Below, piece after piece: positions 15,397-23,524 of a DNA stretch of 51,488 bases (positions are counted from its first letter, which is position 1; every line of letters starts with the position of its first letter). The stretch spans positions 1 through 51,488 of the forward strand of contig NZ_JARZFX010000019.1 of assembly GCF_036026595.1 (NCBI RefSeq), given 5' to 3'. The notes beneath the pieces are model-generated. The model worked only from the letters and a program-made list of their open reading frames with translations, had not been told where the DNA came from and did no database searches. Position numbers and translations under genes: made by a program. This stretch comes from Virgibacillus_P tibetensis (GTDB lineage: Bacteria; Bacillota; Bacilli; Bacillales; Amphibacillaceae).

Positions 15397-15544
15397 CTGC
15401 AGACTCTATTTATGATACTTTTATCAAGTCAGTAACTTACCATTTTGATATTGAAAAAAGCAACTGGCTTAATTCTTCAGTATTGAAATCATATTTAAAG
15501 GAAAAATAATAAAGAATGCATCTACAATAGGAGGAATAATTAAA

Positions 15545-15814
15545 ATGGATGAAATCGAAGTTGGCGAAGTTTTCTCAATAAGTGATGAAACAGAAGAAGA
15601 ACAACAAGTTGAAGTTTTAGCAAAGGTTACATTAGAAGGAACTGACTATGTGGCTGTCAGCTTTCTAGAAGATATACAGGATTTACAAGAGGAAAGTGAC
15701 GATGATATTGATCTTTTTTTCCTCAAAATAGACGATGATCGTGATTTATCAGCTATTGAAACGGATGAGGAATTCGATAAAGTTTCAGAGGCGTTTGATG
15801 CAATTTTAGAATAG
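15545..15814 (+). CDS. DUF1292 protein (YrzB-like)
   Basis: 89 aa, very acidic. It contains the DUF1292 core VEVLAKVTLEGTDYVAVSFL followed by the Asp/Glu-rich segment and IDDDRDLSAIETDEEFDKVS, the usual YrzB-type ending. Function of the family is unknown; proteins are cytosolic. Perfect GGAGGA ribosome-binding site 10 nt before ATG. It is followed by an intrinsic terminator at 15859-15888, so it is probably monocistronic. Confidence 0.85.
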   Translation: MDEIEVGEVFSISDETEEEQQVEVLAKVTLEGTDYVAVSFLEDIQDLQEESDDDIDLFFLKIDDDRDLSAIETDEEFDKVSEAFDAILE

Positions 15815-15858
15815 GAATGAACTAGTGGTGAGGTACTATAGTAAATATAAATGTTTTA

Positions 15859-15888
15859 AGGGAGCGACTTTAATAGTCCTCCCTTTTT
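15859..15888 (+). terminator. Intrinsic terminator after DUF1292 gene
   Basis: AGGGAGcGACT / AGTCcTCCCT hairpin with loop TTAAT, then TTTTT. Confidence 0.85.
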
Positions 15889-15903
15889 CACTTATACAAG
15901 CGT

Positions 15904-16374
15904 CTACTTCAGTTCATTTGGATGCTTCATAAAAAACGGCAGCTCTTTAGCCCCGATTATGCGGACGTATGTAAATAATTGGCCTTTATGATGAATCTCA
16001 TGGTCAATTGCATTGGAAAGCCAATAACTTCCCGGAGCCCTATCTGTATTAAACGCAACTTCAGAAGTAATTTGTGTTTTGGTAAGTCCCTTTATTTCCC
16101 TCTTTGACATTTCCGTATACTTTTTGACAATTTCGCGGACATCGCTTACTGTCTTATAATCCTTTTCAACTTGTGGCGGGGTAAATTTCCCATTACTAAC
16201 TGTTTTGACAAACATATCCATCGCAGTGACAATATGAACCGCCAATTCACCAAGCGTATACGCACCATCCCATGGTTTAAAATGAATATCTTCGTCTTCA
16301 ACCAATTCCAGTAAATCATTGATAACCAACCTGTGTTTTAGCCATCCGTCCACTACTTCGTCCATTGTACTCAT
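15904..16374 (-). CDS. DinB-family protein
   Basis: 156 aa four-helix bundle. The three metal-ligand histidines of DinB/YfiT proteins are placed as expected: one in LGELAVHIVTAM (about residue 47) and two in AIDHEIHHKGQLFTYV (about 127-131). The family includes metal-dependent thiol (bacillithiol or mycothiol) transferases induced by DNA damage or stress; the substrate is unknown. ATG 16374 has an AGGAGGT ribosome-binding site. It converges on the terminator of the DUF1292 gene. Confidence 0.85.
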   Translation of the reverse strand: MSTMDEVVDGWLKHRLVINDLLELVEDEDIHFKPWDGAYTLGELAVHIVTAMDMFVKTVSNGKFTPPQVEKDYKTVSDVREIVKKYTEMSKREIKGLTKTQITSEVAFNTDRAPGSYWLSNAIDHEIHHKGQLFTYVRIIGAKELPFFMKHPNELK

Positions 16375-16592
16375 GTGAAAACCTCCTGATTTGGATTCTT
16401 CCTGCGTCTACAATATTTACCATCTACGCTATAATCCTACCTAATAAAACCTTCTAAAACAAATGATATATTCTATATTATCAGATAAAATATATTTGCT
16501 TCACTAGTCTAGTTTTATAAATCATAGCTTCATATTTCACTGGCTAGGGTATAGTATGAGATTAATATAGTAGATAAAGGAGTTAAAGAAAG

Positions 16593-17519
16593 ATGAATCA
16601 ATCCTTCCTGGCACCGATTAAAAATAGCTGGATTTTATTACGGTCAATAGCAGTAACCTCTTCAAGCGTTACGACAATTGTTTCTACTGTGCTACCTCTA
16701 TTCCTGTATTATTCTGTCGCTAATGATAAGTTGCTCTTCATCTTCCTTTTATTATTTTTTGGCGCCTTCCTGATTCATGGAGTTCTTACGCACATGTTGA
16801 ATGACTATGTGGACTATCAATCAGGAACAGATCAGAATAGCCCAGCAATTTTGTCCGGTGGAAGTCGAGTTATTCAAACTGGAATTATTTCTGCTTCCAC
16901 ACTTTGGCTGCTTGGGAAATGGCTGATTTTTTCACTTAGTGTAATTGTCATCGGATTACTCGTATTTGGTTACTACAAAGTCGCGCTATTACTTGCGATC
17001 GGAATATGGGGAGCAATTTCCTATTCGCTCCCTCCATTACGACTCAGTTATCGCCCCTTTATTGGCGAATGGCTATCTATGTTCCCTTCTGTTTTCGTAC
17101 TTGGGCTGGCTGGTGCCTGGCTGACGTTGGACACAATTCCGGAATGGGCACTGCAAAACGCAATCATCAATGCTTTATTTTGTTTAGCCTGGGTCATGGT
17201 TCATCATATACCAGACCGAGAGGCTGATAGAATGGCTGAGCCTATTAAAAGAACAAGTGTTGTTTGGGCTATGGAGAAATTTGGACCTGCGTTCAGTCGT
17301 CTTCCCGCTCTCTTATATTTCGCTATGACGGGACTATGCGCCGTATGGCTTGGAACCGATCGTATTTGGGCAATGATTGGAACGTTAGCTGTGGCAGGAA
17401 GTGCCCTTTTCCTAGTCCTAAAAATGCAAATAGAAGATCATGATCAAGTTACGGCATACGAAAAAATCATACTTATACTAGCGATGATCAATGGTGTTTG
17501 GCTTGGTATTTTTATATAA
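16593..17519 (+). CDS. UbiA-family prenyltransferase, MenA-like
   Basis: 308 aa, 8-9 membrane helices. The two prenyl-diphosphate-binding motifs are visible: NDYVDYQSGTDQNSPAILSG (NDxxDxxxD, about residues 71-90) and HIPDREADRMAEPIKRTSV (DxxxD, about 205-223). Order and length fit 1,4-dihydroxy-2-naphthoate polyprenyltransferase-like proteins, which attach the polyprenyl tail in menaquinone synthesis, but UbiA proteins for other aromatic acceptors look alike. No other menaquinone genes are adjacent. ATG follows AAAGGAG by 10 nt. Confidence 0.8.
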   Translation: MNQSFLAPIKNSWILLRSIAVTSSSVTTIVSTVLPLFLYYSVANDKLLFIFLLLFFGAFLIHGVLTHMLNDYVDYQSGTDQNSPAILSGGSRVIQTGIISASTLWLLGKWLIFSLSVIVIGLLVFGYYKVALLLAIGIWGAISYSLPPLRLSYRPFIGEWLSMFPSVFVLGLAGAWLTLDTIPEWALQNAIINALFCLAWVMVHHIPDREADRMAEPIKRTSVVWAMEKFGPAFSRLPALLYFAMTGLCAVWLGTDRIWAMIGTLAVAGSALFLVLKMQIEDHDQVTAYEKIILILAMINGVWLGIFI

Positions 17520-17604
17520 AATGACCTAACTTGCCGGTAAATGCGGTAAAATTAGCCAAGTCCTCACTTAGGAAAGTAAACCCAGTAAAAATCTGGCCTT
17601 CATC

Positions 17605-18088
17605 TGTTTAAACGAGGCGAATATTTTGTGTAACGGCCACTTTTTTTCGCAGAGTGAAATTCGAAAGTTCCTCTTCTGATATCCATTTTGTTTCAACAGG
17701 TCGATTATCCATGATAACTTTATTGGCGATTGTCTCTACGCGAGATATTTCTTCTTCCAAAAGGTGCTCTACTTCAAGGTCGATCGAGCAAACTTCCGTA
17801 CCAAGATGGAAGCTAACTGTTTGATAGTCATATTCCTCATCCAGTGTAACTCTCCAGTATATTCATTATGTACCTGAGCAGGTTCCTCTATATAAAGTCG
17901 GACCTCCCCACATCGAGCACATGTAAACCATTTAGTGTTCCAGTATCGTGAGGTTGGTCCCCACCAGTAGGGTAAAAAGCTGTTTGATCTAAGACAATAC
18001 GTCCTTGCTCATCCCTATCTGACCGCTGTAGGCTGGCTGTAAAGAGTTGCTTGTATGGGTCCTGATTATATAATTTTTTGGTTACCAT
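17605..18088 (-). pseudogene. Alanyl-tRNA editing (AlaX-like) protein remnant
   Basis: The N-terminal part, ATG 18088 to 17888, gives 66 aa with DQTAFYPTGGDQPHDTGTLN, the hallmark of the alanyl-tRNA synthetase second additional domain. The rest is readable only in other frames: HLGTEVCSIDLEVEHLLEEE, then SRVETIANKVIMDNRPVETK and WISEEELSNFTLRKKVAV, ending at about 17605. At least two frameshifts and an internal deletion (the HHLLQ-type catalytic segment is not found) separate them, and the C-terminal zinc motif is absent. AlaX hydrolyses mischarged Ser/Gly-tRNA(Ala); this copy should be dead. Confidence 0.8.
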
Positions 18089-18411
18089 AAATGTACTCCT
18101 TTATTTATCGTCTCTAGTATCATGTCTGGCGCGAGTTTCCTTAATAATTTCTTGGTTGATCTAGTTTACCATACATGCTCTACCCCCAAAACAAGGATAT
18201 CACTCCCCGCCCTGGCTTCTTTACAACAATGTGTAATGTATTGGACAATTAATCCTGTAAGCACCCACACTAAACTTCCTCCTACTTCTATTTCCTCGTA
18301 TAAACTCTTTTGCCGGATGGATCAACAGTCTTTTATTTAACATTACCATAATTTTTGTGTTAAAACACCAGATAGTGGGATAACGGAATCACCACTCAAT
18401 GAAAAATAAAT
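18089..18411. other. Intergenic, decayed, repeat-containing
   Basis: Holds the segment shared with 10.7 kb (about 18290-18345) and a partial array repeat (18352-18384). On the minus strand about 18170-18300 a 44-codon open stretch (EEIEVGGSLVWVLTGL onward) has no start and no recognised family; it may be a gene remnant. Confidence 0.4.
18352..18384 (-). repeat. Array repeat, first half
   Basis: Plus strand TTGTGTTAAAACACCAGATA then GTGGGATAACGG. Lies 3' of the membrane-protein gene at 18412. Confidence 0.6.
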
Positions 18412-18975
18412 TTATGTTAGTTTTTCATTTTTCACAAAATATACGTTATAATAGCTAATTAAAAATAGAACTTCCAACAATAATAAAACACCCATTAAAG
18501 TATTTACTAACATTGGAATAAAATTAAAAATAGAACTTACACCTGCCAAGACAAACGTTAACATCATTATATTTGTAAGATTGTATAACAGTTTGTTGTT
18601 AAAGGTTTTACTTGTTTTATCATTTAAACATTCTATCAGTAGAAAAATAATAATGAATATCATAAACATACCCACTATAATAAGCCCAAGCCCAACTAAA
18701 GATATAAATGTCCCTAATGAAGTTGATAAAGCAATTGTTAACGGTGAATTTTCTGTAATATTCAAGAAGAAAAATACGATACTGTGATATATCATAAAGA
18801 TGATATAAGGTTTAATCTTTATTAGCTTTTGATTTTTACTCCCCAATTCCCTTATCCCAAAAAATATCGACATATAGCCTATTATACTTGTTAGATAATA
18901 AATAGCTCCGATATCCAAAAAACTTAAATTTGTTTTGAAGAAAACAAAAATTAATCCAAAGAAAATATTTACCAC
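18412..18975 (-). CDS. Five-to-six-helix membrane protein, unknown
   Basis: 187 aa, almost wholly hydrophobic, with segments near residues 1-13, 20-42 (IGAIYYLTSIIGYMSIFFGI), 54-72 (PYIIFMIYHSIVFFFLNI), 80-113, 130-152 and 155-176. Charged loops are short; the tail is YNVYFVKNEKLT. No motif for a known transporter family. Start ATG or the preceding GTG is possible; ATG 18975 has AAAGGAGGT. It lies between repeats at 18352 and 19051. Confidence 0.65.
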   Translation of the reverse strand: MVNIFFGLIFVFFKTNLSFLDIGAIYYLTSIIGYMSIFFGIRELGSKNQKLIKIKPYIIFMIYHSIVFFFLNITENSPLTIALSTSLGTFISLVGLGLIIVGMFMIFIIIFLLIECLNDKTSKTFNNKLLYNLTNIMMLTFVLAGVSSIFNFIPMLVNTLMGVLLLLEVLFLISYYNVYFVKNEKLT

Positions 18976-19050
18976 AACATACCTCCTTTACAATTTATTA
19001 GTAGATAATTTTAACTGGTAAACATACTACTACAACTATCCTCCCAATTA

Positions 19051-19109
19051 TAAACTGGACAAAATAGGAGCTTCTGCTTCTTTAAGGATGGTACCCGGTA
19101 GTTAAATAA
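19051..19109 (-). repeat. Array repeat, form A, joined to truncated azoreductase
   Basis: Plus strand TAAACTGGACAAAATAGGAG, CTTCTGCTTCTTTAAGGATG, GTACCCGGTAGTTAAATAA. The azoreductase remnant begins at the very next codon. Confidence 0.75.
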
Positions 19110-19331
19110 CGTGGCGGGGTTTACTCCATACCAGAGGCAGCTCCGATGGAAATGGCTGTTAACTACATGCGCAACGTATTCAGTGGTATATTCGGTATGC
19201 AAATCATTGATGAAGTGATTATAGAAGGTCACGCTGCTATGCCTGATAAAGCGCAAGAAATTATTGCAGAAGGAATGGAAGAAGTGAAAGCTTCTGCTCA
19301 ACGTTTACTAGAGTTACCTATTAAAGCATAA
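19110..19331 (+). pseudogene. FMN-dependent NADH-azoreductase, C-terminal fragment
   Basis: Open from CGT at 19110: RGGVYSIPEAAPMEMAVNYM, then FSGIFGMQIIDEVIIEG and DKAQEIIAEGMEEVKASAQR, ending LLELPIKA. This is the last third of an AzoR/AcpD-type NADH-azoreductase (normally about 200-210 aa), including the RGGxYS turn near the flavin. The N-terminal two thirds are gone, and the fragment starts exactly where the array repeat ends. It points against the surrounding minus-strand genes. Any protein would begin at the internal ATG 19146 (61 aa) without an FMN site. Confidence 0.85.
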
Positions 19332-19375
19332 TTATAGATTACAATTCAATAGGGTTATATTAAAATAGGGGAAGT

Positions 19376-19411
19376 CTACAAAGGTTAATGATCATTGGCC
19401 TTTGTAGGTTT
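19376..19411 (+). terminator. Intrinsic terminator after azoreductase fragment
   Basis: CTACAAAGG / CCTTTGTAG (19376-19384, 19399-19407) with a 14-nt loop, followed by GTTTTCATTTT. Confidence 0.75.
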
Positions 19412-19568
19412 TCATTTTCGCATTCACAAAGATGAGTAAGAAATGTTAATTTTGTATGTTTTTATTGCTCTAGTTTTAAAACACACGGCTACCGCAAACT
19501 GTAGTGTTGACATTGAAATATCCTTAATGACCTATCCGCAAGTGTATCAATTCACAAACTTATTCATT

Positions 19569-20021
19569 TTAGCTTGAGTATTTCATAATTAATTTTTCCT
19601 CTTCCTTGTATTCATCGAACAATTCATTTATATGTTCATCTATTTCTTGCCCCCAAACTTCATAGTATTCTTCTGGTGACACTTCTAATATTGACGCTTG
19701 TCCTTCATAAAACTCTTTTTCTTCAATGACTTCGAATCTTTCATTTGCATTAGAATTAGGAATCTGCAATTGCTTTCTTTCTTCGATTTCTTCTTCAGTA
19801 ACTGTTACGCCTCTATATTTTGCTTCCCGAATAACAACCTCTTGTTTCAAGTAGTCTATAATCCTATCTTCTGGTTTTTCACCTAAGGAATATTGCCAAA
19901 GTATTTCCTCAAGTATAATCTCATTTCCATCTAAGACTGCTACAATATCCTCTTTTTCAAAGTTTTGTCCAGTACAAGCTGTCAGTAAGATTGTACATAT
20001 TATAAATAATCTTAGTTTCAC
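19569..20021 (-). CDS. SurA/PrsA-N-like lipoprotein
   Basis: 150 aa. Signal peptide MKLRLFIICTILLTACTG with lipobox LTAC (Cys16). The mature part is very acidic and helical: VAVLDGNEIILEEILWQYSL, then LKQEVVIREAKYRGVTVTEE and EIEERKQL. That layout, a short beta hairpin followed by a helix with VVxREAKxxGVxVTEEEI, is that of the SurA/trigger-factor N-terminal chaperone domain also found in PrsA; no parvulin domain follows. Probably a membrane-anchored folding helper or a remnant of that architecture. Confidence 0.65.
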   Translation of the reverse strand: MKLRLFIICTILLTACTGQNFEKEDIVAVLDGNEIILEEILWQYSLGEKPEDRIIDYLKQEVVIREAKYRGVTVTEEEIEERKQLQIPNSNANERFEVIEEKEFYEGQASILEVSPEEYYEVWGQEIDEHINELFDEYKEEEKLIMKYSS

Positions 20022-20103
20022 TTTATTTCCTCCTCACAAATAGTAAACATACGAAATTTCAAAATGAAATTTTACTATTATTTGAGTTTTCTTTTACTAA
20101 CAT

Positions 20104-20150
20104 CGAAGTGACTACTCCTGTTTAACTTTTGCACCAGTTAGCACAATAAG
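20104..20150 (-). repeat. Array repeat, form B, shortened
   Basis: Plus strand CGAAGTGACTACTCC, TGTTTAACTTTTGCACCAGT, TAGCACAATAAG. Follows the GNAT gene at 20156. Confidence 0.75.
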
Positions 20151-20155
20151 ATATT

Positions 20156-20617
20156 TTATAAATAACCCTTCATCCTAATTACTTTCCCTTCAACTTCTGG
20201 ACCAACTTCTTCCATTCCATTTTTATGATAAAACTTAATCGCAGCTGTATTTGATGGGGCAACTCTTAGGTGATACTCACTAACTTTATTGTTATCAAAG
20301 AATTGCTTCGCATAGTTGTGTAATTCTTTTCCTTTACCCTTTCCACGCATTTCAGGTACTAAGTAATACAGATTTATATACCCAATTTCTTTACCTTCGA
20401 ATTCACGAATGGTTAATTCCAGTTGTCCTATATATTTACCGTCTTCTTCAACTAAAACAAAGCCTTTTGAAAGATCTTTTATTTTTTCATCTAACCAATG
20501 TAGATATTCCTCTTCATCAAATCCCGAAGTATCTCCAAAACTAACTTTAAAAGAGTCTTTCCGAAATTCAACTACTTTATCTCGATGTTCCTTTATTTCA
20601 ATTTCCTTGAACTTCAC
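20156..20617 (-). CDS. GNAT acetyltransferase
   Basis: 153 aa. Central strand GFVLVEEDGKYIGQLELTIR, then IGYINLYYLVPEMRGKGKGK with the acetyl-CoA loop RGKGKGKELHNYA (about residues 112-124), and the late motif LRVAPSNTAAIKFYHKNGM. Full-length for a stand-alone GNAT; substrate unknown. ATG 20617 follows GGGGTGAGG. One-gene unit between repeats at 20104 and 20643. Confidence 0.85.
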   Translation of the reverse strand: MKFKEIEIKEHRDKVVEFRKDSFKVSFGDTSGFDEEEYLHWLDEKIKDLSKGFVLVEEDGKYIGQLELTIREFEGKEIGYINLYYLVPEMRGKGKGKELHNYAKQFFDNNKVSEYHLRVAPSNTAAIKFYHKNGMEEVGPEVEGKVIRMKGYL

Positions 20618-20642
20618 TTCCTCACCCCTTATAAAATCTCTT

Positions 20643-20690
20643 CTTTAACAAAACCCTTGTTTTACAAGAGCACCACTTTTAGTTGAATAG
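20643..20690 (-). repeat. Array repeat
   Basis: Plus strand CTTTAACAAAACCCTTGTTT, TACAAGAGCACCACTTTTAG, TTGAATAG. AACCCTTG/CAAG form a small stem in the centre. Confidence 0.7.
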
Positions 20691-20740
20691 AAGTTATGTT
20701 ATTTCTTACCTAAAGAAAAACCATCAAATAATCGCCCTCC

Positions 20741-21398
20741 TTATGGATGCAGAATTTCATCAACTAATTTGATAACTTCATTTTTGGCATCACTTTTATA
20801 AAATATATCAAAGACTTCAACAAATTGTTCGGCAAAGTTTGTATCATAATCCCTTAATGAACGTATTATCCATTTAGAAGCACCAATCCACCTATTATTC
20901 GTTCTTAATACAAATTCACTGACTAGTTCAGCAAGTGTATTAGCAATGAAAATTCCTTCTGCCCTATTATTACATCCTATAAAATCATCAAGGGTATCCG
21001 TAATAAAGTATCGCTTGGTATTTATTATCTCAATTGACCACTTCTCTGGACCTTTAGATAATAATTCTTTTGCTTCACATTTTATAGAGTCAATTACCCC
21101 ATTATCTTTGAGAATTATACCTTCTGATATCATTCGAGGTAGTGACGGTCTAGCACGTTTATAATAAGAATTCAAGTTATGTGCAAATACTTCTATCGGC
21201 CAATCATACTTAATTACTGACTCCCTATAAGAGGAACTATATGTTTTATCAAATACCACCATATCAAGGTCTGATGTTTTTGTTGCTTTACCACGAACAA
21301 CACTTCCCGCTAATAAAGCCCCATCGCAATATGGAAAATAATTTTTGATGAATTTCTGTGCGGCTTTTACTGATTCTAATCTGTTAAGACCCCCCCAT
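20741..21398 (-). pseudogene. Nucleotidyltransferase, 5' frameshift in a G7 tract
   Basis: The frame from 21262 lacks the catalytic core, but the same frame continues upstream without a stop: NRLESVKAAQKFIKNYFPY, then GALLAGSVVRGKATKTSDLD and MVVFDKTYS. GSxxRG...SDLD is the active-site motif of antibiotic/minimal nucleotidyltransferases. The ATG with the best ribosome-binding site (AGAGGG, 7 nt) is at 21396-21398 and is followed at once by six more G; with the present count it reads MGGS-stop, while one G fewer gives MGGLNRLES in frame. So the gene is off by one base in a mononucleotide run: a mutation, phase variation or sequencing error. Substrate unknown. Confidence 0.75.
21390..21396 (-). 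promoter_or_regulatory. G7 homopolymer at the start of a coding frame
   Basis: Seven consecutive C on the plus strand directly behind the probable ATG of the nucleotidyltransferase. Tract length decides the frame. Confidence 0.6.
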
Positions 21399-21423
21399 AA
21401 ATCATCCCTCTTTTGATATTTAG

Positions 21424-21458
21424 CTTATTAAACATTGCACCCTCAGTTTTAGTATTGA
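21424..21458 (-). repeat. Array repeat, first half
   Basis: Plus strand CTTATTAAACATTGCACCCT then CAGTTTTAGTATTGA. It lies 5' of the nucleotidyltransferase and 3' of the MFS gene at 21510. Confidence 0.6.
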
Positions 21459-21509
21459 CGACTCCAATAATGAACAATTTTTTATATCACTTTCTATACT
21501 TAGTTTCAA

Positions 21510-22769
21510 CTAAGCCATCTCACTATTCTTGAACAGATTTACTCTATCGATACCAGGAAGTTTACGTAAAACAGAACTACATAACCAAAAAACACTGAAG
21601 ATAATCATCGAAATACCACAGATCATAACAGGTATTTCTGGTGATAATGTTTCACCTAAAACACCACCGAGTAAAGACCCTAGGGGCATTCCTAGAGCTG
21701 CTGCACTAGTTATCACAGTAATTACTCTTCCTATATACGCTGTCTCTACCTGTTTCTGTATAGATGAAAAGACAAGGATGTTTAGTACCCCAATAGAAAT
21801 TGCACCTATACAGAATAAGATCATGGATGCTATTAATGGTAAAGTTGAGGCGCCTATCCACATGATACCTGTACCAATAAATGTAATGATAATTAATTTT
21901 CCAAAATTGATTTGTCTAAGCTTTGGAGAAATAATAGTTCCAATCATTATTCCTAGCGAGATTGAAGCAAGATAAAATCCATACGTAGCTTCTATACCAT
22001 TACCTTTTATAAGGGAAAATGCAGGTAAATTTGTTGTCATGATAACCATTGCAATGTTAATAAAGACGATAGAGAAAATCATTTTAGGAACTAATGAATT
22101 TCTAATATAGTTAAAACCCGCTCTAAGATCTATAAAATAAAAATTGACGGCAGATCCAATAGAATGAGATTTTTCTCTAGAAATATCCGGTTGTTGGAAA
22201 TTGAAAAATGCATACGAGATGGTTACTAATACTAGACATACAGCAGTAATTGAAATAGCCGGAATCGTACCAATAAATGTTATGATAATACCTGCCCCTG
22301 CAATAAAAGCAATATCCATTGCTTCACGAATCGTTTGTAAATATGAATTCGCTTCAACCACATTATCTTTACCTACAATTATTGGCAGTATGGTTGATTC
22401 AATTGGATACGTATATTGTGTAAATAAGGCGGTGATAAACAGCAAAATAATTACATACCATACATTTAATCCAATCGTGTAGTGTACCAATGGTATCGTG
22501 AATAAAATAATCGCCTTTATAAGGTTGCTATATACCAAACCATTTTTATATCTAGCATAGTTAGCTAATGGAGCAATTAAAAAAGACAATGCACCTGCTG
22601 AAGTTATCGCAAAAAATGCAAATCCTGAATAGAGAACACTTCCACTCAAATTAAAAACAAGCAACATCCCCGCAACTGAGTAAATACCACTTCCTAATCC
22701 ATTAATAAAAACACCTGTCATTAATATTAAAAAATTTCTTTCAACCATAAATGGCTTTATTTTCTTCAT
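21510..22769 (-). CDS. MFS transporter (multidrug-type)
   Basis: 419 aa, 12 predicted membrane helices, from FLILMTGVFINGLGSGIYSV at the N-terminus to GVLGETLSPEIPVMICGISM near the C-terminus. The loop after helix 2 has AITSAGALSFLIAPLANYAR, a weakened form of the MFS motif. The start ATG overlaps the stop of the upstream HTH gene by 4 bases (ATGA), so the two are translationally coupled. This second regulator-exporter pair repeats the logic of the genes at 834-2753. Substrate unknown. Confidence 0.85.
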   Translation of the reverse strand: MKKIKPFMVERNFLILMTGVFINGLGSGIYSVAGMLLVFNLSGSVLYSGFAFFAITSAGALSFLIAPLANYARYKNGLVYSNLIKAIILFTIPLVHYTIGLNVWYVIILLFITALFTQYTYPIESTILPIIVGKDNVVEANSYLQTIREAMDIAFIAGAGIIITFIGTIPAISITAVCLVLVTISYAFFNFQQPDISREKSHSIGSAVNFYFIDLRAGFNYIRNSLVPKMIFSIVFINIAMVIMTTNLPAFSLIKGNGIEATYGFYLASISLGIMIGTIISPKLRQINFGKLIIITFIGTGIMWIGASTLPLIASMILFCIGAISIGVLNILVFSSIQKQVETAYIGRVITVITSAAALGMPLGSLLGGVLGETLSPEIPVMICGISMIIFSVFWLCSSVLRKLPGIDRVNLFKNSEMA

Positions 22770-23248
22770 TCATCTTCCTCCTCTTTGAATTCTTTTATAA
22801 GATACTCAACGGTATAAGGAGCTTGTTCTTCAACATCTTTCTCTTTATAAGATAAATGTCCGTATTTAAGTAAAAGATCCTGCACATCTTCACCTAACTG
22901 TTTTACCAGCTTTTTGGACAGATAAATATTTCCTTCTCTACGATCAACCTGTCCTAATGGAGTTTCTTGTTCTGGATTTCTAAATGATATAGCTTTAGCT
23001 CTATAGTATTTTTCAACGATCCCCTTTTCTGTACTTACACTTTCTACTTCAAGAATACCGTGCTTTACAAGCTGTTGGATATGGTAGTACACAGTTCCAG
23101 GATTTTTTCCCAACGTATCAGCAGTTTGTTTTGGTGTCATGGGCTGTTCATAAAGCAATGCTATCATTCGAGATCGCAAGGGATTAGAAATCACTTTTTG
23201 CTGTTTCCAATTAATTTCCATCGTTTCATTTCTTTCTTTCTTTTCCAT
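22766..23248 (-). CDS. ArsR/HTH_20-type regulator coupled to MFS gene
   Basis: From ATG 23248 (ribosome-binding site GAGGGTG, 6 nt) 160 aa; the frame extends to 23296 but that part overlaps the operator palindrome. Winged helix: VISNPLRSRMIALLYEQPMT, then QTADTLGKNPGTVYYHIQQL and VKHGILEVE (about residues 15-65), wing EKGIVEKYYRAKAI. The C-terminal half is acidic (PYTVEYLIKEFKEEEDE). Probably a repressor of its own operon; its last codons overlap the MFS start. Confidence 0.85.
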   Translation of the reverse strand: MEKKERNETMEINWKQQKVISNPLRSRMIALLYEQPMTPKQTADTLGKNPGTVYYHIQQLVKHGILEVESVSTEKGIVEKYYRAKAISFRNPEQETPLGQVDRREGNIYLSKKLVKQLGEDVQDLLLKYGHLSYKEKDVEEQAPYTVEYLIKEFKEEEDE

Positions 23249-23277
23249 TAAATCACCCTCGGTCATTTGTATTTGTA

Positions 23278-23303
23278 AATCGATTTGTAAATCCAAATCG
23301 ATT
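23278..23303. promoter_or_regulatory. Putative operator of the HTH/MFS operon
   Basis: AATCGATTTG (23278-23287), 6-nt spacer TAAATC, CAAATCGATT (23294-23303): a perfect 10-bp inverted repeat 30 bp upstream of ATG 23248. Confidence 0.6.
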
Positions 23304-23372
23304 ATATATCACTAATATACAATTTTAAAAGACAAATTGCAAGTGAATTTTCAAAATACTTTTATATAACAA

Positions 23373-23394
23373 ATATCAAATTGTAATTTGATAT
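23373..23394. promoter_or_regulatory. Perfect palindrome upstream of the HTH/MFS operon
   Basis: ATATCAAATT-GT-AATTTGATAT, 10-bp arms. It lies between the operon's promoter region and the terminator of the next gene; a second regulator site or part of the promoter region. Function not assigned. Confidence 0.4.
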
Positions 23395-23438
23395 CGAATT
23401 TGATTAGAAACATTGTAAACTCTTGTTTTACTGCAAAT

Positions 23439-23480
23439 AAAGAATCCATCTTGATAAAAATTCATCAACATGGATTCTTT
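23439..23480 (-). terminator. Terminator after GNAT gene
   Basis: AAAGAATCCATcTTGAT / ATCAAcATGGATTCTTT with a short loop; T-rich on the minus strand. Confidence 0.8.
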
Positions 23481-23524
23481 AATTCGAGCATAATATTTTT
23501 AATAAATTCAAAAAGGGTAAAAAA

